The translations under genes were made by a program, and so were the position numbers. From positions 1 through 12,369 of the forward strand of contig JAAXZP010000406.1 of the NCBI GenBank assembly GCA_012719815.1: a stretch of 12,369 bases of DNA. The letters are read 5' to 3'. Origin of the DNA: Christensenellaceae bacterium (lineage in GTDB: Bacteria; Bacillota; Clostridia; Christensenellales; SZUA-584). Below, piece after piece: positions 1-6,828 of the stretch (position 1 is the stretch's first letter; each line of letters starts with the position of its first letter). Under the pieces are notes generated by a model. That model searched no databases. It was given only the letters and a program-made list of their open reading frames with translations, and was not told the DNA's origin.

Positions 1-584
1 ACGTAGGCGCGTATCACCACGGACAGCGAGGCCAGCAGTATCAGCGCGGCGAAGGGCGCACCGGAGGAGACGTCCAGCGCAAATCGGGCGGGCGGCGCCT
101 TCCTGCGCGGCGCGAGGGCCGCAACCAGCACGCCGGAAACCAGCACCATGCCCAGCGGCAGCGCCAGCGACAGGCCCGACGTTCCGGCCAGAGTGCCCAG
201 CGCGACGCCCGGCGCGCCGGCGGATACGAACACGCCGCTGCGCCACATGCGGCTGCCCGAAAGGCTGTCGATGCCGCCGCCCACATGGAAAACGGCGTTG
301 CCCAGCGCCGCCAGCAGCAGCGCGGGCCACAGCATGGACGACGCCAGCAGGCCCGCCGCGACCACGGCGCACCCGATAAACCCGGCCGGAATGCGGGGGC
401 AGATATCGCAGAGGTGGCCGAGCGGCGCCTGCAGCCCGAAGGCGACGATGTTGTAGGCGAGGAACATCAGCGCAACTGTTTCCAGCGGCAGGCCGGCAGC
501 CATCACGCGGCCGAACAGCAGCCAGAAGCAGGCAAAATCCACGCAGAAGTGCGAGAGGGAGTAAGCAAACAGTGATGAGCGCAT
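1..584 (-). CDS. MFS-like multi-spanning membrane protein (C-terminus cut by window edge)
   Basis: The first 194 residues are present and the frame stays open to the window edge, so only the N-terminal half is seen. It begins MRSSLFAYSLSHFCVDFAC and carries about five or six hydrophobic helices. A stretch reading GLQAPLGHLCD sits where major facilitator proteins carry the loop 2-3 motif (GxLaDr), and NAVFHVGGG resembles the FHP-type helix of fosmidomycin-resistance-like MFS members. The role is therefore probably a secondary transporter in the cytoplasmic membrane; the substrate is unknown. The ATG at 584 is chosen because an AGGAG lies 7-8 bases upstream and a strong promoter sits about 40 bases further out. 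It is transcribed divergently from the DegV gene. The general class is likely, but the family assignment rests on pattern recognition of a partial protein. Confidence 0.72.
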   Translation of the reverse strand, partial: MRSSLFAYSLSHFCVDFACFWLLFGRVMAAGLPLETVALMFLAYNIVAFGLQAPLGHLCDICPRIPAGFIGCAVVAAGLLASSMLWPALLLAALGNAVFHVGGGIDSLSGSRMWRSGVFVSAGAPGVALGTLAGTSGLSLALPLGMVLVSGVLVAALAPRRKAPPARFALDVSSGAPFAALILLASLSVVIRAY

Positions 585-624
585 TGAGGTTCTCCTGAGA
601 CTGTCGAGGTTGGTATTTGGTGGT

Positions 625-653
625 ATTATACACGATTGGGTGTATGGGTTCAA
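625..653 (-). promoter_or_regulatory. Sigma-A-type promoter of the MFS-like gene with overlapping operator-like dyad
   Basis: Read on the minus strand, TTGAAC (653-648) is followed by a 17-base spacer and a perfect TATAAT (630-625). The spacer region contains a dyad, ATACAC-N6-GTGTAT (628-645), overlapping the -10 box, a typical place for a repressor operator. The promoter lies about 40 bases upstream of the ATG at 584. The hexamers are seen directly; regulation by a repressor is inference. Confidence 0.75.
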
Positions 654-753
654 TGGCGGCGGCGCACCGGAATGAAAAAACGGAACGGGCAGCCCGCCCC
701 GCTAAATGCTTATATGCCCTTGAGGCAATTATTATCTCATAAGAAAAATGTAG

Positions 754-782
754 TTTAATATGGAATGGTATCATGGTATAAT
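754..782 (+). promoter_or_regulatory. Extended -10 promoter of the DegV gene
   Basis: A perfect TATAAT (777-782) is preceded by TGG, giving the extended -10 form TGnTATAAT. A weak -35 (TTTAAT, 754-759) lies 17 bases upstream. The predicted transcript start near 789 falls downstream of the ATG at 760, supporting translation from the ATG at 826 instead. Confidence 0.6.
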
Positions 783-825
783 CCGACTATATGCAATAAA
801 ATATAATTTTAGAAAGGACAATCGT

Positions 826-1704
826 ATGCATCAGTTTTGCGTTACGACAGATTCAGGTTGCGACCTTCCCGCCGCTTTTTGTGAGGAACGCGGAATATAC
901 GCCTATCGCATGAAGTATACGATAGACGGAATTGATTATTATGACCAGATGGATGTGAATTCGGCCATCGAGTTCTATAATAAAATGCGCAATGGCGCAG
1001 TGCCCGTAACCAGCCAGATGACGCCTTTTGAGTTTATTGATTTCTGGAAGAAAATATGGAATGATTTGAAGCTGCCCATCGTTCATATCGCTATGGGAAG
1101 CGGGATATCCGGCACCTGTGCCAACGCGATGACTGCGAAACAGCTTTTTCTTGAGTCGCATCCTGAAGCCAAGGTTTATGTCGTTGATTCAACTTTGGCT
1201 TCCATAGGATATGGAATGTTATGCGTTTGGGCGGCTGACATGCGTGATGCAGGGAAAACTCCGGAGGAATGCGTTGAGTATCTGGAAAACCGCAAACTGT
1301 ATGTCAATACATATTACACGACGGACAATCTCATATATCTTTATCGCAGCGGAAGGGTCAGCAGGGCGGGAGCCATTGTGTCAGCCGCTCTGAGCATTAA
1401 CCCGATATTAAACCTGGATAAAGAAGGCCATCTGGTTGTGCGGGAGAAAGTCAGAGGACGGAAAAGAGCAATTAACCGCATCTACGAGATCATTCAGGAG
1501 CTTGTCATAGAGCCGGAGAATCAGACTGTATATATCTGTCATTCCGACTGCAAGGAGGAAGAAGTAAAATCTTTTTCTGAAACATTAATCAATAAGCTGA
1601 ACTTTAAAGGATCCTTCATCAGTTATATTGGAACGACAATTGGTTCACATTCCGGCCCCGGGCTGATTGCAGCTTTCTTCACCGGGAAGCCGAGAACCAT
1701 GTGA
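826..1704 (+). CDS. DegV family fatty-acid-binding protein
   Basis: The protein has 292 residues, the usual DegV length. DegV-family proteins bind a fatty acid between two alpha/beta domains; the related FakB proteins present it to the FakA kinase for phospholipid synthesis. Family landmarks appear in order: TTDSGCDLP at the start, PVTSQMTP near residue 60, MGSGISGTCANA near 90, VDSTLASIGYG near 118, LYRSGRVSRAGAI near 160, then INPILNLDKEGHL, and GPGLIAAFF near the end. The open frame extends back to an ATG at 760, but ATG 826 is preferred: it has AGAAAGGA just upstream, gives the canonical N-terminus and lies downstream of the extended -10. The gene and its flanks are visibly AT-richer than the rest of the window and use many A/T-ending codons, which could mean separate ancestry. 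The specific lipid and partner cannot be read from sequence. Confidence 0.93.
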   Translation: MHQFCVTTDSGCDLPAAFCEERGIYAYRMKYTIDGIDYYDQMDVNSAIEFYNKMRNGAVPVTSQMTPFEFIDFWKKIWNDLKLPIVHIAMGSGISGTCANAMTAKQLFLESHPEAKVYVVDSTLASIGYGMLCVWAADMRDAGKTPEECVEYLENRKLYVNTYYTTDNLIYLYRSGRVSRAGAIVSAALSINPILNLDKEGHLVVREKVRGRKRAINRIYEIIQELVIEPENQTVYICHSDCKEEEVKSFSETLINKLNFKGSFISYIGTTIGSHSGPGLIAAFFTGKPRTM

Positions 1705-1997
1705 TTTGTTGAGATAATGACAAGCGACACATTCACAGGCAATTCGTCAGCTCGAGCCATGCGGAGTGCGTGAGGTCATATCGAGTTGGTGTCCGCCTTA
1801 CGCCTTTTCACCGGTCAATATTGGAGTGCGAAAAAACCGATAATAGAAAAATCCTATAATAACAGTAAAAAAACTCAAAATTTCAGCAATCCGGAAGCAC
1901 ATGCTTTGAACAACAACGCCGGTAATGTACGGTCTATTCATTTTACCCAAAATCACATAATGGGAGCTCGCGGCTTGCGCAGCTCACACCAGGGTGA
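1705..1997. other. AT-rich intergenic stretch without a recognisable gene
   Basis: This gap between the DegV stop and the rhodanese gene holds no ORF with a credible ribosome binding site. It shares the lower GC of the DegV gene. A TATAAT occurs at 1855-1860 without a matching -35, and a loose CTCGA/TCGAG pair flanks a 27-base loop near 1750. No convincing terminator for the DegV transcript was found. It may be decayed sequence from the same acquired segment. Confidence 0.5.
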
Positions 1998-2028
1998 AAC
2001 CGGCAAAAAACGAAGGTTTCAGCCGGTT
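1998..2028 (-). terminator. Hairpin overlapping the end of the rhodanese gene (possible weak terminator)
   Basis: AACCGGC (1998-2004) and GCCGGTT (2022-2028) form a perfect 7-bp stem across the TGA stop. Inside, on the minus strand, GAAAC and GTTTT can pair around a CTTC loop to lengthen it. A competing pair, TGAAACC/GGTTTCA, overlaps it. There is no clear U-tract after the stem, so termination is uncertain. Confidence 0.4.
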
Positions 2029-2438
2029 ATCTCGTATGGCCAGCTCTGGATGCCGCCGAGGTCGTAGATGCGGGTGTAGCCGAGGTCGGCCAGCGCCTGC
2101 GCGGAGATGGCGCTGCGACGCCCGCTGCGGAAGTAGACGATGATTGTCGTATCCTTGCCGGCGGGAAGGACGGCGGAGCCGGCGGTGATGGCGTCGTACG
2201 GCAAAAGCGCTGCGCTTTCGATGTGCCCTTCGTCGTATTCTTCCTGCGTGCGCACGTCCAGCAGCACCACGCCCGGCTTGCCGATCAGCTCCCGCGCTTC
2301 TTCCGGCGATATGCTCCGGACGGCCTGCGTTTGCTCTGCGGCTGTTGCGGAAGCGCCTGCGGGGGTCTGGCCGGGCGCGCATCCGGCGAATACCAGCGCG
2401 GCTGTGAGCGACAGCGCTGCGAATACCAGCTTTTTCAT
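2019..2438 (-). CDS. Rhodanese-domain lipoprotein lacking the catalytic cysteine
   Basis: This 139-residue protein starts with a lipoprotein signal peptide: KK, a hydrophobic core to residue 18, and the lipobox FAGC with the lipidated Cys at 20. A short Ala/Thr/Gln linker follows, then a single rhodanese fold at about 40-139. Rhodanese landmarks are LLDVRTQEEYDEGHI (59-73), the active-site loop, and the closing LGYTRIYDLGGIQSW. The loop reads VYFRSGRRS where family members usually read VYCRSGRRS, so residue 103 is Phe (codon TTC) instead of the sulfur-accepting Cys. Ordinary thiosulfate or persulfide transfer is therefore unlikely; a binding or structural role outside the membrane is inferred. 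The start has AAGGGAG 8 bases upstream. It diverges from nudC. Confidence 0.9.
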   Translation of the reverse strand: MKKLVFAALSLTAALVFAGCAPGQTPAGASATAAEQTQAVRSISPEEARELIGKPGVVLLDVRTQEEYDEGHIESAALLPYDAITAGSAVLPAGKDTTIIVYFRSGRRSAISAQALADLGYTRIYDLGGIQSWPYEITG

Positions 2439-2470
2439 CGTTTTGTCTCCCTTTGCTCAGCGTTTTCCTG

Positions 2471-2499
2471 ATTATAGCCGAATGGATGCGCGCCGTCAG
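2471..2499 (-). promoter_or_regulatory. Promoter of the rhodanese lipoprotein gene
   Basis: On the minus strand CTGACG (2499-2494) is followed by a 17-base spacer and a perfect TATAAT (2476-2471). The expected transcript start, near 2464, leaves a leader of about 25 bases containing the ribosome binding site. Its -35 is about 45 bases from the -35 of the divergent nudC promoter. Confidence 0.65.
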
Positions 2500-2544
2500 T
2501 GAGTTTGTCACAAAGGCGCTGGAAACGGCGTCAGCCGCCGGTAT

Positions 2545-2573
2545 TGGACACGCGGCGGGCCGCGGTGTATACT
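2545..2573 (+). promoter_or_regulatory. Promoter of nudC
   Basis: TGGACA (2545-2550, 5 of 6 consensus bases) is followed by a 17-base spacer and TATACT (2568-2573, 5 of 6). The predicted start near 2580 leaves a leader of about 26 bases with GAAAGGG before the ATG at 2607. It also shows that the longer in-frame ATG at 2499 lies upstream of the promoter and is not used. Confidence 0.65.
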
Positions 2574-2606
2574 ATAACGGACAACAACGCGCAGAAAGGG
2601 ACAGCA

Positions 2607-3428
2607 ATGCTTCAGGACATAAAGCCCAAAATTTACGACAACGCGTTCAGGCTGGAAGCGCCGGACGCGGACAGCCGCATCATGTTCGTGAAAAACGGCG
2701 CCGTGCTGGTGCGGGAGAGCGAGGAAGGCATCAGCTTTCCGGCGTACGGCGAAATCCAGCCGGAGGACGGCGCGTACACATACCTTTTTTCCATCGACGG
2801 CACGAAATACTTCCTTGCGGAGGGAGTGGAGCCGCAGCGCGGGTACGATTACCTCGAGCTGGTCACGTTCCGTCACAAAAAGCCCAAACACCGCGCGTTT
2901 GCGGCGGGGGTGGCAGGCCAGCTTTATAGCTGGTATACGCGCAACCGCTTTTGCGGGCGGTGCGGCCACGGGATGCAGCCCGACACGAAGGAGCGCATGA
3001 TGCGCTGCGCGTGCTGCGGCAACCTCGTGTACCCCGCGATAGCGCCCGCGGTGATTGTGGGGGTGACGGACGGCGACCGGCTGCTGATGACCCGGGATAA
3101 GGGGCGGGTGTACAGGAAATACGCGCTGATCGCCGGGTTCGCGGAGGTGGGCGAGACCATCGAGGAGACGATTATGCGCGAGGTCATGGAGGAAGCCGGG
3201 CTGCGGGTGAAGAACCTCAAGTACTACAAGAGCCAGCCGTGGCCTTTTTCCGGCGCGCTGCTGAGGGGGTTTTTCTGCGAGCTGGACGGTCCGGATACCA
3301 TCTTGATGGACAAGGACGAATTGGACGAGGCGGTGTGGGTGCGCCGGGAGGACATCGACGTGGAGTTCGACGACGTCAGCCTGACCAACGAGATGATCGT
3401 GTATTTCCGGGACGGCATGAAGGGCTAA
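2607..3428 (+). CDS. nudC: NADH pyrophosphatase (NudC-type Nudix hydrolase)
   Basis: NudC hydrolyses NAD(H) to NMN(H) and AMP and, in studied bacteria, removes NAD caps from RNA 5' ends. This 273-residue protein has the family layout. A divergent N-terminal domain covers about 1-110. A four-cysteine zinc ribbon follows (C116, C119, C134, C137). The Nudix box GX5EX7REUXEEXG runs from G177 to G198 (GFAEVGE then REVMEEAG), supplying the metal-binding glutamates. Downstream, SQPWPF at 209-214 is the signature that separates NADH pyrophosphatases from other Nudix enzymes; it continues SGALL instead of the more usual P-x-S-L-M, a mild deviation. ATG 2607 is chosen over an in-frame ATG at 2499 because of the promoter and GAAAGGG. 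The gene stands alone, diverging from the rhodanese lipoprotein and ending at an intrinsic terminator. Confidence 0.94.
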   Translation: MLQDIKPKIYDNAFRLEAPDADSRIMFVKNGAVLVRESEEGISFPAYGEIQPEDGAYTYLFSIDGTKYFLAEGVEPQRGYDYLELVTFRHKKPKHRAFAAGVAGQLYSWYTRNRFCGRCGHGMQPDTKERMMRCACCGNLVYPAIAPAVIVGVTDGDRLLMTRDKGRVYRKYALIAGFAEVGETIEETIMREVMEEAGLRVKNLKYYKSQPWPFSGALLRGFFCELDGPDTILMDKDELDEAVWVRREDIDVEFDDVSLTNEMIVYFRDGMKG

Positions 3429-3495
3429 GGCGCGGACAAGGCCGGCGAGATGACGATGAGCAAAGAGCCGGGCCACAGAACGAAGAATATTCCAC

Positions 3496-3519
3496 AAAGA
3501 GCCGTAAGGCTCTTTTTTG
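3496..3519 (+). terminator. Intrinsic terminator after nudC
   Basis: AAAGAGCC (3496-3503), a GTAA loop and GGCTCTTT (3508-3515) form an 8-bp perfect stem running into a T-run. nudC and the PAP2 gene converge here. The minus-strand read has a poor U-tract, so it serves nudC best but may also stop PAP2 transcripts. Confidence 0.88.
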
Positions 3520-3521
3520 TT

Positions 3522-4205
3522 TCAAGAATGGGAGTGCGGTTTGTGCGCGCGTTCGTAAAGCTCTGACTTTTTCCACAGCGCGTAGACCAGCACCGCCAGC
3601 GAAAAGCCGATCAGCCAGCCGCCCAGTATGTCGCCCGCGTAGTGGACGCCGAGGTATACCCGGCTGAAGCCGATGGCGACGACCAATAGCGCGCAGGGCA
3701 CGGACAGCGCCAGCCGCTTTTTCCGGCTTCTGACAAACCGGAATATCATGATGATGAGCATGGTGTAGAGCGCGGCGCCGACCATCGCGTGGCCGCTGGG
3801 GAAACTGTAGCTGGTCTCGCTGATGAGCCGCAGTATGTCCGGCCGCTCCCGCGCAAACAGGTTTTTGAGCACGATGTTGACCAGCGCCGACAGCGTCACC
3901 GCGGCGGAGACGGGCAGCGCGATGGTCCGGCGCGTTTTGGGGACGGCGATGAGCACCAGGCAGAACGCGATCACCGTCGGTGTATCGCCGAGGTGCGTGA
4001 TGCCCTTCAGCACGGCGGTCAGCGGGGGTGACATCCAGGCGACGGACTTGGCGTATACCCAGTTCTCGAAGCCCAGCGTCGCGCCCGCGTGCATGTATAC
4101 CGCCAGCAGGGCGAAAAGAACGGCGGATATGATAATCAGCCGGATGTGTTTGCGGTATTGGCCGGATGGCTTCCGGGCTTTTGTGACGTCTTCTTTTCTG
4201 TTCAT
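3522..4205 (-). CDS. PAP2-family membrane phosphatase
   Basis: This is a 227-residue integral membrane protein of the type-2 phosphatidic acid phosphatase superfamily, whose members remove phosphate from lipid substrates such as phosphatidic acid, phosphatidylglycerophosphate or undecaprenyl diphosphate. The three-part active site is intact: K114-X6-R121-P122 (KNLFARERP), P136-S-G-H139, and S181-R182-X5-H188-X3-D192 (SRVYLGVHYAGD). The two histidines are the expected nucleophile and acid/base. About six hydrophobic helices are visible, the first at 21-38, and the C-terminus is short and charged. The start is uncertain: no good ribosome binding site precedes the ATGs at 4205, 4235 or 4271. The 4205 start best fits family length, while the candidate promoter at 4320-4349 would also allow 4271. 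Substrate cannot be told from sequence. Confidence 0.9.
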   Translation of the reverse strand: MNRKEDVTKARKPSGQYRKHIRLIIISAVLFALLAVYMHAGATLGFENWVYAKSVAWMSPPLTAVLKGITHLGDTPTVIAFCLVLIAVPKTRRTIALPVSAAVTLSALVNIVLKNLFARERPDILRLISETSYSFPSGHAMVGAALYTMLIIMIFRFVRSRKKRLALSVPCALLVVAIGFSRVYLGVHYAGDILGGWLIGFSLAVLVYALWKKSELYERAHKPHSHS

Positions 4206-4319
4206 GGCCGACTGCAGGGCTGCCGATGGCTCCATACCGTAATATGCCCGGAAAGGCGGCTGTTTTATCATGAGTAAAGCCGCGGCGGGGTGGGGAACGT
4301 TCAGTGCAGTTTTGTCGGC

Positions 4320-4349
4320 AGTATCGGGGCGCGAGCGGCAGCCTGCCAA
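4320..4349 (-). promoter_or_regulatory. Candidate promoter of the PAP2 gene
   Basis: On the minus strand TTGGCA (4349-4344) is followed by 18 bases and GATACT (4325-4320), matching consensus at 5 and 4 of 6 positions. It lies just beyond the terminator of the upstream chemotaxis gene, where an independent promoter is needed. The -10 is imperfect, so confidence is moderate. Confidence 0.4.
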
Positions 4350-4368
4350 AAAACCTAAATTTTCAGGC

Positions 4369-4399
4369 AAAAAAAAGAGAGGGAACCATGTCCCTCCCC
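4369..4399 (-). terminator. Intrinsic terminator of the chemotaxis receptor gene
   Basis: On the minus strand an 8-bp stem built on GAGGGA/TCCCTC, extended by one G-U and one G-C pair, closes a CATGGT loop and is followed by eight T residues (4376-4369). It sits 12 bases after the stop codon. Confidence 0.9.
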
Positions 4400-4410
4400 G
4401 GGTAATGAGG

Positions 4411-6546
4411 TTATTCGCAGGCCTCTTCCGCGGTGAGCTGGAAGCGGCCCACCATCTGCTTGAGGTGTTCGGCCTGGGCGGACAGCTGCTCGGACGAAGC
4501 GGCTGCTTCCTCGGCGGTGGCGGAGTTGTTCTGCACCACCTGCGAGAGCTGCTCGATGCCCTTGTTCACCTGGGCGACGCCTTCCGCCTGCTCGTTGGAA
4601 GCCACAGCGATCTGCTCGGCCAGCGCCGCGGTCTGCTCGACGCTCCTGACGATGTCCTCCAGCGCCGCGGCTGTTTCGTGGGCGATCTTGGCGCCCGCGT
4701 TCGTCTTGGCGATGGAGCCTTCCACCAGCGCGGTGGTTTCCTTGGCAGCTTCGGCGCTGCGCGCGGCGAGCTTGCGCACTTCCTCAGCCACAACGGCGAA
4801 GCCCTTGCCGTGCGCGCCCGCGTGAGCCGCCTCGACCGCGGCGTTCAGAGCGAGTATGTTGGTCTGGAACGCGATATCGTCGATCACCTTGATGATCTTG
4901 GAGATATTCGCGGAAGCGGCGTGTATCTCTTCCATGGCTTTCTGCAGCTGCTGCATCTTGCTGTTGCCGCCCGCTGCGTGCGTACTGGCCTGCTGCGACA
5001 GGTCGCGCGCGGTGTTGGCGCTCTCCGCGTTGGCGCTGGTCTGCGCCGATATCTGCGACAGCGATGCGGTGAGCTGCTCCAGCGCGCCGGCCTGTTCCGC
5101 GGCGCCCTGGGAAATCGTCTGGCTGCCTGCCGAGAGCTGGGCGGTGCCCATCGCGACTTCGCCGGCCGCGTTGTCGATTTCGGTGAGCAGGTTGCGGAAC
5201 GACTCCACCGTCTTGTTGAACGACTCCTTGATTGCGGCGAAATCGCCGTTGAACTCCGAGTCGATGCTGACGGTGAGGTTGCCCTTCGCGATCTCGCTCA
5301 GCGCGAACGTGATCTGCTGGATGTAGGACTGCAGCGTGGCGATCGTGGAGTTGAGCGCGTTCTTGATCAGGCTGAAATCGCCCTTGAAATCGCCGGTGAC
5401 GCTGGCCGACAGGTGGCCCATCGAGAGTTCGCCGAGCACCTGCGTGGCTTCGTGGATGGGCCCGATCATCGCGTCCAGCGTGGCGTTGATGCCTTCCACG
5501 ATGCGCCGGTATACGCCGGTGTGCCGCTCGGCGTCCGCGCGCACCGAAAGATCGCCTTCCGCTGCCGCCGCGACCAGCATGCCGGTATCTTCCGCGAGGC
5601 TCTGCATCACCCGCACGATGGTGTTGACAGCCTCGCGCATCTGGCCGATCTCGTCTTTGGTGATTTTGGCGTCCAGGTTGATGTCCATTTCGCCGTCAGC
5701 CAGGCGCTTCACGTCGCGCGTGAGCTGTTTGACCGGCCGGCTGATGCTCCGGGCGTTCAGCACGCCGAGCACCACCGACAGCACGACGATGAGGCTGATG
5801 CCCGATATCGTGATGATCAGCACGGTGGAAGCCGTCCTCTTGTTGGCCGTGGCCGTGGCAGCGGCGCCGTCGGACATCGCGTAGTGCAGCTTTTCCGCGG
5901 TTTTTTGGACTGCAGCCATCGCGCTGTACATCGGGCCGTAGCCGTAAAGGTCGTCCGTGAGGGCCTGGATGTTGCCTGATTTCAGCATTTCCAGCGCGGC
6001 TTCCATCTGTTTTTTGTACTCCTCGTACACCGGCACGAATTCGTTATAGATGGACATTTTATCCTTTGGGATCAGAAGCTCAACCGTTCTGAGGCTGTTG
6101 TCACAGCTCTTGATCCTGTTTCTGATGGTGGAGGCGTATGCGGCCATCATGGACTCGCTGTTGTGCCCGATGGCCTGCCGCAGCATGCTGATCTGCTCCT
6201 CAATGGCCAGCGTCAGGTCGTACGCGGTTTTGGTGGGGAGCAGCACTTTGCTGTACATGGTTTCCACAGCGCCGCTGACGCCGTTTATGCTGATGGCGGC
6301 GTAAACACCCACGGCGGTGCTGAGAAACGCGATGATCAGAAAGCCTGCCAGCAGGCGCGGCGCGATCTTGATGTTGGACAGGATGAGCCGGCGTTCCTTT
6401 TTGACGCGCGGCTTTTTGTCCTTTTTACCCTTCTTCAGAAAAGAAAACAGCCTGCGTTTTTCCGCGGGCGTCTCGGCGCTCTGCGCGACGGCCGGCGGCG
6501 CGTCTTCTTCCTTCTTATTGAATAACTTTAAGTTTATTTTTTTCAA
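4411..6546 (-). CDS. Methyl-accepting chemotaxis protein with tandem HAMP repeats
   Basis: A 711-residue transmembrane chemoreceptor that would signal to CheA through CheW. In order: a Lys-rich cytoplasmic N-terminal extension (1-60), TM1 (about 64-87), an extracytoplasmic helical sensor of four-helix-bundle size (88-238), TM2 (about 240-263), and a first HAMP (264-320). Three further HAMP-like units follow, with anchors AEGDLSV (329), SMGHLSA (375) and AKGNLTV (420), spaced about 45 residues. The coiled-coil signalling domain comes next, its tip IDDIAFQTNILALNAAVEAA at 555-574 followed by GKGFAVVAEEVRKLA. Glu/Gln/Ala-rich helices flanking the tip are the likely methylation regions. No CheR-docking pentapeptide is present. 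Translation begins at TTG (6546-6544): no ATG fits, and GGAGGT lies 9 bases upstream. Ligand unknown. No other chemotaxis gene is in the window. Confidence 0.95.
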   Translation of the reverse strand: MKKINLKLFNKKEEDAPPAVAQSAETPAEKRRLFSFLKKGKKDKKPRVKKERRLILSNIKIAPRLLAGFLIIAFLSTAVGVYAAISINGVSGAVETMYSKVLLPTKTAYDLTLAIEEQISMLRQAIGHNSESMMAAYASTIRNRIKSCDNSLRTVELLIPKDKMSIYNEFVPVYEEYKKQMEAALEMLKSGNIQALTDDLYGYGPMYSAMAAVQKTAEKLHYAMSDGAAATATANKRTASTVLIITISGISLIVVLSVVLGVLNARSISRPVKQLTRDVKRLADGEMDINLDAKITKDEIGQMREAVNTIVRVMQSLAEDTGMLVAAAAEGDLSVRADAERHTGVYRRIVEGINATLDAMIGPIHEATQVLGELSMGHLSASVTGDFKGDFSLIKNALNSTIATLQSYIQQITFALSEIAKGNLTVSIDSEFNGDFAAIKESFNKTVESFRNLLTEIDNAAGEVAMGTAQLSAGSQTISQGAAEQAGALEQLTASLSQISAQTSANAESANTARDLSQQASTHAAGGNSKMQQLQKAMEEIHAASANISKIIKVIDDIAFQTNILALNAAVEAAHAGAHGKGFAVVAEEVRKLAARSAEAAKETTALVEGSIAKTNAGAKIAHETAAALEDIVRSVEQTAALAEQIAVASNEQAEGVAQVNKGIEQLSQVVQNNSATAEEAAASSEQLSAQAEHLKQMVGRFQLTAEEACE

Positions 6547-6605
6547 AACAACTTACCTCCGCCTCTAGCTAAGTGTCGGGATGCTTTTGACGTAAAGTCA
6601 ATAAT

Positions 6606-6634
6606 TTATTCGGTATCTGGATCGAATAACTTTA
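6606..6634 (-). promoter_or_regulatory. Possible sigma-28 (FliA/SigD)-type promoter of the chemotaxis gene
   Basis: On the minus strand TAAAGTTA begins at 6634, and ACCGAATAA occupies 6614-6606. This resembles the flagellar/chemotaxis consensus TAAA-N15-GCCGATAA, with a spacer of 16 and one extra A in the -10 element. A start near 6597 gives a 50-base leader containing the GGAGGT. An inverted repeat TTATTCG-N10-CGAATAA (6606-6629) overlaps the -10. The match is imperfect, but the context (a chemoreceptor) favours it. Confidence 0.45.
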
Positions 6635-6828
6635 CAATATTTACCCGAAATGCGGCGAATTACGCCGAGAACATACGGGAGAAAATGAGACCCCCGGAAA
6701 AATACGGGGCAGCCGAAAAGTTGAAATGTCGTGAAAGATTTTTTTGTGCATAATGACCATGGCGGAAGCAGAGCGCGCACAGGCGCCTGTTTTTATTGGA
6801 CGAACAAATGTGAGAAGGAGGATGTTAT
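6635..6828. other. Intergenic region between the chemotaxis gene and the phage cluster
   Basis: This is the junction between host-like genes and the phage head genes. It contains small hairpins CGGCG-N5-CGCCG (6653-6667) and CCCCG-N8-CGGGG (6692-6709), and a 12-base palindrome ACAGGCGCCTGT followed by TTTTATT (6779-6797). No integrase, tRNA end or att-like direct repeat was seen, and no convincing promoter for the phage operon was found. Confidence 0.5.

Noticed and set aside
1855..1860. Perfect TATAAT in the AT-rich gap after the DegV gene
   Set aside because: There is no suitable -35 and no gene downstream on that strand; it is expected by chance in AT-rich DNA.
3449..3562. Short frame MTMSKEPGHRTKN after nudC
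   Set aside because: It has no clear ribosome binding site, runs through the intrinsic terminator and has no recognisable content.
4270..5979. A 569-codon open frame antisense to the chemotaxis gene
   Set aside because: It has low-complexity His/Gly/Arg/Leu composition and lies opposite a well-defined chemoreceptor.
6779..6797. Palindrome ACAGGCGCCTGT followed by TTTTATT, suspected terminator
   Set aside because: As a hairpin it gives only a 4-bp stem with a 4-base loop, and no gene on the plus strand ends before it.
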